NCBI GenBank assembly: GCA_902168205.1
Contig: CABHOK010000008.1
Location: 62,001-126,000, forward strand
DNA: 64,000 nt
From: an uncultured Chitinophaga sp.
GTDB taxonomy: Bacteria; Bacteroidota; Bacteroidia; Cytophagales; Cyclobacteriaceae
Direction of reading: 5' to 3'
The number at the start of each line of letters is the position of its first letter. The stretch's first letter is position 1. The notes beneath the pieces are model-generated. The model had not been told where the DNA came from. It saw nothing but the letters and a program-made list of their open reading frames with translations, and made no database searches. Below, piece after piece: positions 1-8,482 of the stretch. Made by a program: the position numbers and the translations under genes.

Positions 1-156
1 CGTATAAAAAGCTTTGCTCTCGGCCAGTTTAGCCGTTACGATGCCTGCATTCATTTTCATTTTGATCGTGTTTGATGTTGCTGATTTTATTTGTGAATAT
101 GCGCTCATGACGGAAACGGTGATGAGCATACATGCCGTTAATGTGATCTGTCTCAT
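1..156 (-). CDS. Partial secreted VOC (glyoxalase-like) protein, N-terminus only
   Basis: The reverse strand reads from an ATG at 156 without interruption to base 1, giving 52 codons; the rest lies outside the window. The first 22 residues look like a signal peptide (Met-Arg-Gln start, hydrophobic core, Ser-Gln near a cleavage point). They are followed by MNAGIVTAKLAESKAFYT, which resembles the first beta-strand and helix of vicinal-oxygen-chelate (glyoxalase/bleomycin resistance) domains, where a conserved ESxxFY segment is usual. Signal-peptide-bearing VOC proteins are known in Bacteroidota. The AraC-type regulator gene at 244-1059 is upstream on the same strand, so the two may be functionally linked. 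The family call rests on a short segment and is tentative. Confidence 0.55.
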   Translation of the reverse strand, partial: MRQITLTACMLITVSVMSAYSQIKSATSNTIKMKMNAGIVTAKLAESKAFYT

Positions 157-243
157 ACGTGATATAGTTTATATGAAACAAAATTACCGGGCAGGCCACC
201 CGGTATCCTTGTAAAAAACGGACATAATCGTTTCAACCTGAAA

Positions 244-1059
244 TCACTCGGGAAAGGCTTGTGCCGGTGTAATGCCGTAGAAGCTCTTGAACTCTTTTAT
301 AAAATGTGCCTGATCGTAATATCCGCTATCAAAAAACAACTTGTTCTGTCGCAGGCTCTGTACCGATGGCTTGGCGTGAAGTATGTTTTGAAATCGCACA
401 ATCTTGCTGAAAGTCTTGGCCGAATCTCCGATGTAAAATTCAAACAGACGTCTTAACTGCCTGGGACTTATACCCGTATCGAGTTCTGTCTCGATGTTGA
501 GTACACCGCGCTTTTGCAGGATAATGTGAATGGCATTATACAATCGGTTGTCGGTGGTTATTGTTGCTTTTGAAAGATGGTTCAGAAAATATTGATCCAG
601 CACAACGTTCAGGCTATGCGTTGACTGCAAGGGCTGAAAGGTATTGGTGATGAAGGCTGAGATACCGGGCAATACATCGCGCAGTGGCTCTACACGATTA
701 CTGAATTCAGCGGCATCCATCCGGAAGAGATGTGGCAGCATAGCGGGCAGAAAACGAACACCGATATAGTGGAATGATTTACCAATGGGAAACTCCGTGT
801 AGTTTTTGGAGAATCCCATGATATAGTTTTCCTGGGGATTGTCCAATTCAAAGAATATATCCATACAGCCATCGGCCACCACGCGGTATATATAAGGCGC
901 GTCCAGCATTTCAGTGGTATTCAATTCCCAATAACAATAGATAAAGTTTCGGAGCCCGGCATCGGGTAAGAATTCACGATAGGCAACCTGTGAAGTGGCC
1001 TGTTTCACCGATGGCTGAACCGGTGCGTACAGTAGTCGTATGGAGTTAGTGAGTTTCAA
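244..1059 (-). CDS. AraC-family transcriptional regulator with DUF6597-like sensor domain
   Basis: The product is 271 residues. The C-terminal third contains the double helix-turn-helix of AraC regulators: SPRQLRRLFEFYIG is the first recognition helix region and SGYYDQAHFIKEFKSFYG followed by ITPAQ is the canonical second motif. The N-terminal part has the pattern of the DUF6597 ligand-sensing domain (YCYWELN, then DGCMDIFF, then GVRFLP) found in many Bacteroidota AraC proteins. It is probably a cytoplasmic DNA-binding regulator that responds to a small molecule. It precedes the partial VOC gene at 1-156 on the same strand, which is a plausible target. No operator could be assigned. The family call is firm; ligand and regulon are unknown. 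Confidence 0.9.
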   Translation of the reverse strand: MKLTNSIRLLYAPVQPSVKQATSQVAYREFLPDAGLRNFIYCYWELNTTEMLDAPYIYRVVADGCMDIFFELDNPQENYIMGFSKNYTEFPIGKSFHYIGVRFLPAMLPHLFRMDAAEFSNRVEPLRDVLPGISAFITNTFQPLQSTHSLNVVLDQYFLNHLSKATITTDNRLYNAIHIILQKRGVLNIETELDTGISPRQLRRLFEFYIGDSAKTFSKIVRFQNILHAKPSVQSLRQNKLFFDSGYYDQAHFIKEFKSFYGITPAQAFPE

Positions 1060-1223
1060 TCTGTGCTGGTGTACGTTATCCGTTAATCATTATCCGAAAA
1101 TCCAGAATCATTGAAAATATATACTTTGTGAGCCTTTTGTATCTTTGTGCAATGGATTTGGGATCGTTAGTCGTTAATCCGATAGCTGTTATTCATAAAG
1201 ACTGTACAAATAACGGTTAACGA

Positions 1224-1640
1224 TTAACCATACGTATTCCGAAGATATTTTACAGAATGCTCAACCATCTTCTCAAGTACTTTTACATCCACATCGGCAA
1301 GGTGCTTGATATACAGGCAGCCTTTTCCCGCCTTATGTTTTCCGAGTTTACGCTGCAGGTCGGTCTGTTCCGCAAATCCAGGCATTATATATACGGTGAT
1401 ATTTTGTTTACGCGGAGAGAATCCCGTTAAACACGAATCGCCTTCGTGGCCGCTGTCATATTTATAGTGATACTGTCCAAAGCCTACAATGGATGGTCCC
1501 CACATTTTAGGTTTTGCTCCGGTTACTTTCTTCATTAGTTTAACAAGTGCAGCGCAATCATCGCGGACACTTTCATCTGCAATGTTGTCCAAAAAGCTAT
1601 CGACAGATTGCTCAGTAGGTTTAGTTTTCTGTTCAGCCAT
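1224..1640 (-). CDS. DUF1801 domain-containing protein
   Basis: The protein is 138 residues from the internal ATG at 1640 (MAEQKTKPTEQSV...). A longer in-frame start at 1694 would add an unlikely Cys-rich extension. DUF1801 family features are visible: an N-terminal helical segment (VDSFLDNIADESVRDDC), KMWGPSIVGFGQYHYKYDSG, and SPRKQNITVYIMPGF followed by a GKHKAGKGCLYIKHLADVD segment. These are small soluble alpha/beta proteins of unknown biochemical role, common in Bacteroidota. There are no obvious operon partners; the neighbours on both sides are on the same strand with gaps of about 120-160 bp. Confidence 0.85.
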   Translation of the reverse strand: MAEQKTKPTEQSVDSFLDNIADESVRDDCAALVKLMKKVTGAKPKMWGPSIVGFGQYHYKYDSGHEGDSCLTGFSPRKQNITVYIMPGFAEQTDLQRKLGKHKAGKGCLYIKHLADVDVKVLEKMVEHSVKYLRNTYG

Positions 1641-1756
1641 GGAATCCGGGGTAGAATTGATACAACAAGTATACATATTCCGAATGAGACTCATAATGCC
1701 GGGACAAAGAATTCTGTTCCCCTTTCCACCAACGTGCTATACTTTCCCCTGAAGCA

Positions 1757-2416
1757 TCAATGATTCCGCACGTTAACAATCTGTCCACCGGAGTGACGTG
1801 TGTGAAGCCTGTTCTCGAGGTGTTTTACTCCGGATACGGATTCTGCTATATCTTCTACTCTTCGCTTCACGTTACGATCATCCACCTGTCCACTTAAGAT
1901 TACTTCGCCATCCTGCACGGATACTTCTATACCGGAGGCATCTACGTATGGATCTTCCAGCAACAGATCATTTATATCTTCCAGTATTCTGAAGTCTGAT
2001 CGTTTATAGGATCGTGGACCTTTTCCCTTGTGAAGTCCTTTTGTTTTATCCTCGCGCAGCCACGGGGCCATTCCACGACTGCGTGCGGCCTGCTCTACCT
2101 CCGGCCATTGTTCGATAGGCAACCGGTTATAGCTATCGCGATAGCCGGCATCCTGTTCATAGTCGCGGCCGGGGCGCGCGTTGGTTAATCCGCCATAGTA
2201 ACTTCCGTAATATCCATCGCCACTATAATTTTCATATTTACCTGTGTTCCGGTCATCATACCGCGGAAAAGTTTGCCCGGGCTCACCGAGGTCGTTGCGG
2301 CTGTTGCTCAATGCTTCATTGTGACGATAATAACCATCATAACGACCATCATCCATTCGGCCATGATTGTGTTGTGATGTGTGCGGAAAATTTCTTCCTT
2401 CCATTTTGTTGCCCAT
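1757..2416 (-). CDS. BON domain-containing protein with Gly/Tyr/Asn-rich N-terminus
   Basis: The product is 219 residues. Residues about 145-212 form a BON domain (SDFRILEDINDLLLEDPYVD, then VSVQDGEVILSGQVDDR, then AESVSGVKHLENRL), a fold linked to membrane or phospholipid contact and osmotic stress in proteins such as OsmY. The first 130 residues are low-complexity and rich in Gly, Tyr, Asn, Arg and Asp, and look disordered. No signal peptide is evident, unlike OsmY, so the protein may stay in the cytoplasm. An alternative start four codons downstream (Met5) is possible. The N-terminal composition resembles stress-related low-complexity proteins, but this is inference. Confidence 0.8.
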   Translation of the reverse strand: MGNKMEGRNFPHTSQHNHGRMDDGRYDGYYRHNEALSNSRNDLGEPGQTFPRYDDRNTGKYENYSGDGYYGSYYGGLTNARPGRDYEQDAGYRDSYNRLPIEQWPEVEQAARSRGMAPWLREDKTKGLHKGKGPRSYKRSDFRILEDINDLLLEDPYVDASGIEVSVQDGEVILSGQVDDRNVKRRVEDIAESVSGVKHLENRLHTRHSGGQIVNVRNH

Positions 2417-2553
2417 AGTAAATCACGTTTATCAGATACGACATCAAATTCTATTTTGACAGAAGTATAAAAATGATGCCTGCGATAAAATTGAATGCCA
2501 TTGTTTCCCCTGCAGGATACTTGATTTTTTGTTTGAGCAACCCGATTAAAAGT

Positions 2554-2572
2554 CTGTCGGTTTTGTTCTATT
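2554..2572. promoter_or_regulatory. 19-bp repeated putative operator, copy 1
   Basis: The sequence CTGTCGGTTTTGTTCTATT occurs here and again, identically, at 3504-3522. This copy ends 43 bp before the cytochrome c start codon at 2616 and the second ends 45 bp before the next operon start, so both sit at promoter-like positions. The AraC-type regulator at 4311-5129 at the end of the block is the natural candidate binder (inference). Confidence 0.6.
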
Positions 2573-2615
2573 TTCAATATGCGGGCTGCCGTAATGTTGT
2601 TGAAAAATTTAAACT

Positions 2616-2930
2616 ATGGCACCCCGAACATTTCCATTGATTGCTACGCTGATTGTTTGCCTGACGGCAGCGGCCTTTCGCAGTACTGATCATGCCTCAT
2701 CGGATGGTCAATTGTTATACGAACAACATTGCATGCGCTGCCATGGTAAAGATGGTACCAAAGGTTTTCTCGGAGCGAAAAACCTTCAGTTGAGTGCACT
2801 GACAGACGCAGCGATCATTCAACAGATTCTAAAAGGAAAAGGGTTTATGCCTCCGTTTCGGAAAAAACTTACGGCAAATGAGATCTCGGAGGTCATGCTG
2901 TATATAAAAAGTCTCCGGGTAAAAGAATAA
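2616..2930 (+). CDS. Small exported c-type cytochrome
   Basis: This is a 104-residue single-domain cytochrome c. An N-terminal signal sequence (PLIATLIVCLTAAAF) directs it across the inner membrane. The haem-attachment motif CMRCH is at about residues 39-43, and a likely distal Met ligand lies in KGFMPPF. The C-terminal helix (NEISEVMLYIKSLR) is typical of class I cytochromes. It probably shuttles electrons in the periplasm. It is the first gene after the first 19-bp putative operator and is followed after 53 bp by a DUF1772 membrane protein, so the two may be cotranscribed. Confidence 0.88.
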   Translation: MAPRTFPLIATLIVCLTAAAFRSTDHASSDGQLLYEQHCMRCHGKDGTKGFLGAKNLQLSALTDAAIIQQILKGKGFMPPFRKKLTANEISEVMLYIKSLRVKE

Positions 2931-2983
2931 CGAATCGATTATATATGTATATCAACCAACAACACAGTAAAGTAACTCGATCT

Positions 2984-3484
2984 ATGATAACTCCAGCAAA
3001 CCTTGTATTAATCCTCACAGCTACCGTTACGGCTCTTATAGCGGGTCTTTTCTTTGCGTGGTCCTGTTCGGTCACGCCTGGCCTCGCGCGCATTCCGGAT
3101 ACGATGTATATCGCAGCCATGCAGGCTATGAACCGCGCTATATTGAATCCCGTATTTCTGATCTGCTTTGCAGGCAACGTAGCATTGTTGCCACTCAGCG
3201 CCTGGCTGTTTTATTCAACGCCTGTATCCACGCGATTTATATTGTTAGCAGCGGCCGCGGTTGTTTACCTGGCGGGTGTGTTTGCTGTCACTATATTTGG
3301 CAATGTACCGCTGAATGAATCACTGGATGCTTTTGCCCTTCATACAGCAACGCCCGGTGAAATCGCTGCACAACGCCTTGCTTTCGAGAAACCCTGGAAT
3401 ACACTCAACATGATTCGCACGGTGGCGTCTACCGTATCCGTTGTGCTGGTAATTATAGCATGTATGTCGAAACCAGCGGAATAA
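2984..3484 (+). CDS. DUF1772 (anthrone oxygenase-like) integral membrane protein
   Basis: The protein is 166 residues from the ATG at 2984 (MITPANLVLIL...), the start usual in this family; an upstream in-frame ATG at 2945 would add 13 hydrophilic residues. Four hydrophobic segments are visible. Family landmarks are ALIAGLFFAWSCSVTPGL near the N-terminus, AMNRAILNPVF in the middle, VTIFGNVPLNE and the C-terminal W-N-x-L-N-x-I-R motif. DUF1772 proteins are related to anthrone oxygenases, but the bacterial members are mostly uncharacterised. It lies between the cytochrome c gene and the NAD(P)-binding gene, within the block framed by the two 19-bp repeats. Confidence 0.85.
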   Translation: MITPANLVLILTATVTALIAGLFFAWSCSVTPGLARIPDTMYIAAMQAMNRAILNPVFLICFAGNVALLPLSAWLFYSTPVSTRFILLAAAAVVYLAGVFAVTIFGNVPLNESLDAFALHTATPGEIAAQRLAFEKPWNTLNMIRTVASTVSVVLVIIACMSKPAE

Positions 3485-3503
3485 TTTTCAGAATCGATAT
3501 ATG

Positions 3504-3522
3504 CTGTCGGTTTTGTTCTATT
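3504..3522. promoter_or_regulatory. 19-bp repeated putative operator, copy 2
   Basis: This is an exact copy of the 19-mer at 2554-2572, ending 45 bp before the ATG at 3568. The equal spacing to the downstream start codon in both places and the intergenic location argue for a regulator-binding or promoter element rather than chance. Flanking bases differ, so the conserved unit is bounded at 19 bp, followed by a weaker shared TTNTNAA. Confidence 0.6.
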
Positions 3523-3567
3523 CTGAAAAAAGGACGGCACCTAGGTTTGATAAAAAATTGAATCACT

Positions 3568-4191
3568 ATGAAGATTATTATTTTCGGATCTACAGGAAGT
3601 ATAGGTATCCACCTTGTAAAACAGGCGCTTGATGCAGGACACACTGTCGCTGCATTTGTGCGCGATCCTGCCAAACTACAAATCAAACATCCCAACCTTC
3701 ATTCTGCACAGGGCGATCTTATGGATGCTGCCTCCGTTGTAAAAGCTGTCAAGGGACATGATGCGGTGTTGTGCGCCATCGGATCGGGCCGCAAAGGAAA
3801 TGTGCGCTCACAAGGAACGTTGCATGTTATCCAGGCTATGGAGCAAACCGGTGTGAAGCGTTTGATCTGTGAGACAACACTGGGCGCTGGCGATAGCCGC
3901 GGTAACCTGAATTTTTTCTGGAAGTATATTATGTTCGGCATGTTTCTTCGTGAAGCGTATGCTGATCACGAAAAACAGGAGGCCTATATTATGCGAAGTA
4001 ATCTCGATTGGACTATTGTTCGACCTGCTGCTTTTACAGATGGACCACACACGGGAGTATATCATCACGGGTTTTCAGCGACTGCTAAAGATGTTACGCT
4101 GAAAATAGCGCGCGCGGATGTTGCTGATTTTATGTTAAAACAATTAAACGATAGCCGCTATCTCCGAAAAGCGCCTGGCTTGTCGTACTGA
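3568..4191 (+). CDS. NAD(P)-binding Rossmann-fold oxidoreductase (NmrA/SDR-like)
   Basis: The product is 207 residues. It starts with a dinucleotide-binding motif IIIFGSTGSIGIHLVKQAL (G-x-x-G-x-x-G type). It continues with VAAFVRDPAKL, GDLMDAASVVKAVKGHDAVLCAIG and a C-terminal NWTIVRP-like segment (LDWTIVRPAAFTDGP). This is the atypical SDR5/NmrA-like group (NAD(P)H-binding, PF13460), which lacks the classical YxxxK catalytic pair. Members act as flavin or quinone reductases or as redox sensors. The gene follows the second 19-bp putative operator and precedes the AraC regulator gene by 119 bp, an arrangement that suggests control by that regulator. Confidence 0.85.
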   Translation: MKIIIFGSTGSIGIHLVKQALDAGHTVAAFVRDPAKLQIKHPNLHSAQGDLMDAASVVKAVKGHDAVLCAIGSGRKGNVRSQGTLHVIQAMEQTGVKRLICETTLGAGDSRGNLNFFWKYIMFGMFLREAYADHEKQEAYIMRSNLDWTIVRPAAFTDGPHTGVYHHGFSATAKDVTLKIARADVADFMLKQLNDSRYLRKAPGLSY

Positions 4192-4310
4192 ATTTACGGG
4201 CATGTCACTGCTGAAAGAAGACATCTTGCATAAACCTTGCTTTTCTGTAATGGACTTGAATACAATTCGTCCTTTTATCCGTTACAGGGAAGCAAAAGGC
4301 ATGCAGGAAG

Positions 4311-5129
4311 ATGCAATACCATCAGATACAACCCCCAGGCTATATCAAGAATTATATCCGGTATTTCTGGACACTGGAAAGCACGTGCGACAGCACGGTA
4401 CCGAAGACATTCGGTCCGGTGGCGGATGGCTGCCCGGGATTTATTTTCCAACAGGCGGAGAAAGGAAATTTTTATGACGAGATAAAAGAAGATCTCCCCG
4501 CGTTGTTTTTATATGGACAAACTACACGTCCGCGCGAGATACGTACCGGTGGAGAATTTCAGGCCTTGGGTGCGAGCTTTTATCCCAATGCATTGAAGTT
4601 GATCTTTGGTTTTAATGCGAACGAGTTAACGGATACCTGCATTGATCTTAATGCACTATCGGAAGAGCATGGCGTTCCGTTGTCGAATAAATTACTCAGT
4701 GCATCTTCGGTACACGACCAGGTAGAGATACTTTCTTCCTTTTTATTTCTTCAGATACAAAAGAACAATGTACAAACCGATAAGGCCATACAATTTGTGA
4801 TCAGCGAGATTATTGCATCGCACGGCAGTGTTTCATTACGCGATCTTCAGCAGCGCCTTCAGATATCTGAACGTAGCCTTGAGCGGAAGTTCAACCAGAG
4901 TGTAGGTATAAGTCCTAAATTGTTTGCTCGCATCTGTCGCTTTCAGGCATCGCTCCATCAATTGAGAAATAACAAGTATACCAAACTATCGGATATAGCG
5001 TTCGAGAATGGTTATGCTGATCAGTCTCATTTTATTCGCGCCTTCCAGGAGTTTGCCGGTTTCTCTCCCAATCAATATCAAAAGCAATCGCTCGAAGTGG
5101 TTGCTAATTTTCCGCAGCTTATCAGGTAA
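4311..5129 (+). CDS. AraC-family transcriptional regulator with DUF6597-like sensor domain
   Basis: The protein is 272 residues. The ATG at 4311 gives the family-typical N-terminus MQYHQIQPPGYIKNYIRYFW; overlapping frames upstream have no homology features. The N-terminal sensing domain shows FGPVADGCPGFIFQ and ALGASFYPNALKLIFG. The C-terminal AraC domain has SLRDLQQRLQISERSLERKF and ENGYADQSHFIRAFQEFAG followed by SPNQY. It follows the cytochrome/DUF1772/oxidoreductase block on the same strand and is the likely ligand of the two identical 19-bp elements upstream (inference). The two AraC proteins of this window share domain organisation but have clearly different sequences. Confidence 0.9.
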   Translation: MQYHQIQPPGYIKNYIRYFWTLESTCDSTVPKTFGPVADGCPGFIFQQAEKGNFYDEIKEDLPALFLYGQTTRPREIRTGGEFQALGASFYPNALKLIFGFNANELTDTCIDLNALSEEHGVPLSNKLLSASSVHDQVEILSSFLFLQIQKNNVQTDKAIQFVISEIIASHGSVSLRDLQQRLQISERSLERKFNQSVGISPKLFARICRFQASLHQLRNNKYTKLSDIAFENGYADQSHFIRAFQEFAGFSPNQYQKQSLEVVANFPQLIR

Positions 5130-5211
5130 GCAATAAAAAATTATTCTTGCTTCAGGCTGTAATTCTCATGGGGTGCGCTACACTAATTGAGTGTATATAT
5201 AGTTTTCGCGC

Positions 5212-5841
5212 ATGTTGCACCTGGAGCAGTTCCGTAAATTATACAATGAATTCCTGGTATTGAAGATTGATGACTTGCGTATGGAGCAAGGCATCTATTG
5301 GATTAAAGGTATAAATGGCTCTGGCAAAAGTACATTACTCAAAGCCATTGCGGGCATACTCCCCTTTCACGGTGATATACGGATAAATGGTGTAAGTATA
5401 CAGAAACAACCTGTAGTCTACCGGAAGCTGGTAAACGTTGCAGAGGCGGCCCCTATATTTCCCGGTTTTCTTACCGGCACGGAAATGATACGTCTGTTTG
5501 CAGCAGCGAAAGATGCACCGCCACAACAGGCGCCTTACTTTATTGAAAGCATGAAAATGCGGACCTATATAAATGAACCGTTGGGTATATACTCCAGCGG
5601 CATGCTGAAGAAGTTGTCGCTGGTACTAGCCTTCCTGGGAAATGCCGAAATAATTTTGCTGGACGAACCCTTGGTTACGATGGATACAGAATCGTTACAG
5701 ATACTATATACCTGGATTACCGAACGACACAGCAAATCTGGGACAACATTTCTGCTATCGTCTCATCAGCCGCTTGAGACACAGGTTATACCTGCATTGC
5801 GTACGCTGCTGGTTGATCGGCAAACCGTAACCTATATATGA
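5212..5841 (+). CDS. ABC transporter ATP-binding protein
   Basis: This is a 209-residue single ATPase domain. Walker A is GINGSGKST at about residues 34-42, the signature is the variant YSSGMLKKLSL, Walker B is IILLDEP, and the switch His is in LLSSHQP. Short ATPases of this type pair with a separate permease in exporters such as CcmA-like or bacteriocin/ABC-2 systems. The stop codon overlaps the start of the next gene by 4 nt (ATGA), so translation is probably coupled to the membrane subunit. The substrate is unknown. The signature begins with S-S-G-M instead of L-S-G-G, a variation seen in ABC-2 exporters. Confidence 0.88.
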   Translation: MLHLEQFRKLYNEFLVLKIDDLRMEQGIYWIKGINGSGKSTLLKAIAGILPFHGDIRINGVSIQKQPVVYRKLVNVAEAAPIFPGFLTGTEMIRLFAAAKDAPPQQAPYFIESMKMRTYINEPLGIYSSGMLKKLSLVLAFLGNAEIILLDEPLVTMDTESLQILYTWITERHSKSGTTFLLSSHQPLETQVIPALRTLLVDRQTVTYI

Positions 5842-6971
5842 CGCGTCTACCGCTTACTCGTACATTGATTAAACTATTTGCTACCGGTTTTTATCGCGTG
5901 CACGCGGGTTTCCTGGCGCTGCTTTTCGGTACGGTAGCATGCTATTGTGTATTTATTATACCGCTAAATGAAACGCACCTCGAACCGGCACAACGCATCA
6001 CAGAGCGTTTGATCTTCACACTTTCATTGCTGAGTTCGCCCGTTATGATGATGGTGGTTTTTATAGTGTGGTTCATCTATGCCTATAAAAGCTGGCAATA
6101 CGTCAGACAGCAACTGCAACTGGAGAGCAACCTTTTTATATTCTATAGTGTAAGATCGTTCCCGAGGCTGAAACAATTTCAGAGCTGGGTGTTGACTCAA
6201 TCGGTAATACTATTACCGGCACTGGTATATGCCTTGATAACACTTATCGTAGGAGTTATTTTTGGTTACCACCTTGCTCCTTTTATTGTACTTGGATATA
6301 TAGTTTTGCTGATACTACTCAGTGCGGCTATATACATGCGACTGGTTAATCAACTGGCTGAAGTAAAATCAAACTTCATTCTCTATATAATACGTAATCG
6401 TGCAAAGCCTTTGTTTACGTTATTTCTGTACCATGTAATTGATCAGCAAAAACTCACGTATCTACTCACAAAAGGTTTCGCCTTACTTAGTATATTCAGT
6501 TTGTCCTATTTCTTTTCTGATGCGACTGATCTTCGTGCTGCAGGAATTGTCATGTTGCTGGTGAGTCTGGCGCACGCGGTACTGGTATTCCAGGAGTTTC
6601 GCTTTCAACAGAAGTATCTATCATTTATTCGAAACTTTCCGATCAGTCGTATTCGGTTATATATTTACCTGGTCTTGTTGTATGCCTTGTTGCTTTTACC
6701 GGAGGGTATAATATTGCTAGCCTCACTCCCGCTATCAACTGCTTTGCTGCTGTTTCTTTTTGCACTCGGCATGACGATGCTCTTTCGATGCACTCTCCTC
6801 GTTATACCCACTACGATGCGGAGTTACCTCTGGTGTCTCACGGTTATAACTGTTATGGTTTTTGTGGCGATCTTATTCCGGAAGATGGAGCTGGTGGCGT
6901 TGCTGAATCTGCCCATCTCCTGCCTCATACTTTATAAAAGGTATTATCGTGCAGCGTCACTGATCTGCTGA
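5838..6971 (+). CDS. ABC transporter permease-like integral membrane protein
   Basis: The protein is 377 residues with about nine to ten strongly hydrophobic segments, starting with GFLALLFGTVACYCVFIIPL and ending with LVALLNLPISCLILY. No sequence family was recognised with certainty, but size, hydropathy and the 4-nt ATGA overlap with the ATPase gene at 5212 make it the membrane partner of an ABC exporter. An interior segment of charged residues (RQQLQLESN, then RSFPRLKQFQSW) probably forms the cytoplasmic coupling region. The substrate cannot be inferred. The gene ends 5 bp from the convergent ABC gene at 6977. Confidence 0.7.
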   Translation: MTRLPLTRTLIKLFATGFYRVHAGFLALLFGTVACYCVFIIPLNETHLEPAQRITERLIFTLSLLSSPVMMMVVFIVWFIYAYKSWQYVRQQLQLESNLFIFYSVRSFPRLKQFQSWVLTQSVILLPALVYALITLIVGVIFGYHLAPFIVLGYIVLLILLSAAIYMRLVNQLAEVKSNFILYIIRNRAKPLFTLFLYHVIDQQKLTYLLTKGFALLSIFSLSYFFSDATDLRAAGIVMLLVSLAHAVLVFQEFRFQQKYLSFIRNFPISRIRLYIYLVLLYALLLLPEGIILLASLPLSTALLLFLFALGMTMLFRCTLLVIPTTMRSYLWCLTVITVMVFVAILFRKMELVALLNLPISCLILYKRYYRAASLIC

Positions 6972-6976
6972 GCATC

Positions 6977-7954
6977 CTATAAAAGAAAATAGTCTGCCAG
7001 GGATATATATACCGGATCACCGCTCTTCAGGGAACAGGCCGGAGTCGTTACAATAATAACATTCGTAGCTATAGAAACTTCCAGTTCATAATAGCTTCCG
7101 CAGAAGCTGATCTTGTTTACTTTTCCTGGCATACTTGTTTTTGACCGCTTGGCTATGTTGAAATTTTCGGGACGTATAAACAGGCGTTTACCTTTTGTTT
7201 TGACTTTAAGAATCCGCGAAAATTCAGGAGACTGCGTCAGGTCGATGAGGGTATATTTACCAAAGAGACCGGCAACATATTCATCAGCCGGCTGACGGTA
7301 TATTTTCTCCGGTGCAGCTTTCTGTACCATCTGTCCATTGCGCATGACTACGATCTGATCGGCCCACGAGAGTATATCGACAGCATCATGTGAAATGAGC
7401 ATGCAGGTAATTTTCAGTTCTTTCCCAATGTTCCGGATCACAGCCTTCAACGTATTCTTGTGAATCATGTCAAGGTTGGTGAAAGGTTCATCCAGTAACA
7501 AAAGTCTGGGTGATGCAATCAGTAACTTGGCAAGTGCTATACGTTGCCGTTCTCCTCCGGATAACTGATCGGTTTTTCGCTTCAGCAAGTGCGTAATTTC
7601 GCAAACTTCATATATAGTATTGGCTTGCTGATCGGTTAGCATATTGGAGTATGCAAGTACCTGCTCCACGCGCAAAAACTTTGGCAACTCAAAGTGCTGC
7701 GACAAGTATGATATACCGGGATGGCCCGGTATCAATTTATCCTGCGGACCTTCAATGGCCTTTCCTTCAAAGATAACCTGGCCTTCATCCAGCTGAACCA
7801 AGCCGGCAATGATTTTCATCAATGTACTTTTGCCTGAACCGGTTTCGCCCGCTATAGCAATCTTCTGAAGTTTTCGTTGTGAAAAACTGATCGGCTCCAG
7901 TGTAAAATCTGTTTCGGCCCGCTTCGATATTTTTGATACTTCCAGTAATGTCAT
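6977..7954 (-). CDS. ABC importer-type ATP-binding protein with C-terminal TOBE-like domain
   Basis: The product is 325 residues. The N-terminal ATPase domain has Walker A GETGSGKST, Q-loop region SYLSQHFELP, signature LSGGERQRIALA, Walker B LLLLDEP and H-loop ISHD. From about residue 235 on is a regulatory extension with RLFIRPENFNI and a final TTPACSLKSGDPVYISL, matching the OB/TOBE fold of the Fe3+/spermidine/molybdate importer ATPases (FbpC/PotA/ModC group). No permease or binding-protein gene is adjacent, so this is an orphan ATPase. It is convergent with the exporter operon at 5212-6971, with 5 bp between the genes. The substrate is unknown. Confidence 0.85.
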   Translation of the reverse strand: MTLLEVSKISKRAETDFTLEPISFSQRKLQKIAIAGETGSGKSTLMKIIAGLVQLDEGQVIFEGKAIEGPQDKLIPGHPGISYLSQHFELPKFLRVEQVLAYSNMLTDQQANTIYEVCEITHLLKRKTDQLSGGERQRIALAKLLIASPRLLLLDEPFTNLDMIHKNTLKAVIRNIGKELKITCMLISHDAVDILSWADQIVVMRNGQMVQKAAPEKIYRQPADEYVAGLFGKYTLIDLTQSPEFSRILKVKTKGKRLFIRPENFNIAKRSKTSMPGKVNKISFCGSYYELEVSIATNVIIVTTPACSLKSGDPVYISLADYFLL

Positions 7955-8092
7955 GAAGAAGCAAATATGAATATTTTTATGATGTTATTCTACAACAGAC
8001 GCTTATCGCATCACCGGGTATAAAAGATTTATAGTCATTTTTCCGCGAGGTTCCAATGGCTGTCTTATATTTATAGCCGATATATAACTTCT

Positions 8093-8482
8093 ATGAATCA
8101 GTACACGGTTGTTACACTTTTGTATTTCTACGGTTCGTTTTTAATCATCTGCGGTATAGTCTCCGTCATTTTCATCGGGTTAAAAGCAAAGACTGCACTT
8201 ATCTCCGGAGGTATGTCTGGTTGCATTTCACTTTTTATAGGTTACCTGATCTTCTCCGATGTAGCAGGCGCTCGTCTTGCCGGTATATTTATTTCGCTGG
8301 CCTTGTTCTGCGTGTTCTCCTGGCGATCAACCAAAACACTCTTCCGGATTTTCGAGATACAGCAGTCATCGGTTCATGATGAACTTAAAGGTAAAGGCAT
8401 TGCTTTCCTGATCATCAGTCTCATGGCAGTGGTATCGGTGTTTGTACTGGCGTTGCAGGTGGTTAGTTACTGGCAGGCGTAA
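8093..8482 (+). CDS. Small four-helix membrane protein of unknown function
   Basis: The protein is 129 residues with four hydrophobic segments (VVTLLYFYGSFLIICGIVSV, ALISGGMSGCISLFIGYLIF, LAGIFISLALFCVFSW and IAFLIISLMAVVSVFVLAL). The Gly-rich G-G-M-S-G in the second helix and a Y-G-S-F-L-I-I-C-G-I first helix faintly recall TMEM14-type proteins, but similarity is too weak to assign. A charged loop (RSTKTLFRIFEIQQ) lies between helices three and four. The gene stands alone between a divergent ABC ATPase and a histidine kinase gene on the same strand. Confidence 0.6.
   Translation: MNQYTVVTLLYFYGSFLIICGIVSVIFIGLKAKTALISGGMSGCISLFIGYLIFSDVAGARLAGIFISLALFCVFSWRSTKTLFRIFEIQQSSVHDELKGKGIAFLIISLMAVVSVFVLALQVVSYWQA

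Noticed and set aside
14-214. Open frame of 66 codons on the forward strand
   Set aside because: It overlaps the N-terminal signal peptide and VOC-like coding on the reverse strand; no homology features.
1140-1147. TATCTTTG box on the forward strand
   Set aside because: A perfect -7 match, but no forward gene lies downstream; chance or antisense transcription only.
4202-4485. Two overlapping forward frames ahead of the AraC gene
   Set aside because: The third frame from 4311 carries clear AraC homology, so these are shadows; 4192-4310 is more likely promoter.
5212-7954. A single ABC importer formed by all three ABC genes
   Set aside because: The 6977-7954 ATPase is on the opposite strand with a TOBE-like domain of importers, whereas 5212-6971 is an exporter-type pair.
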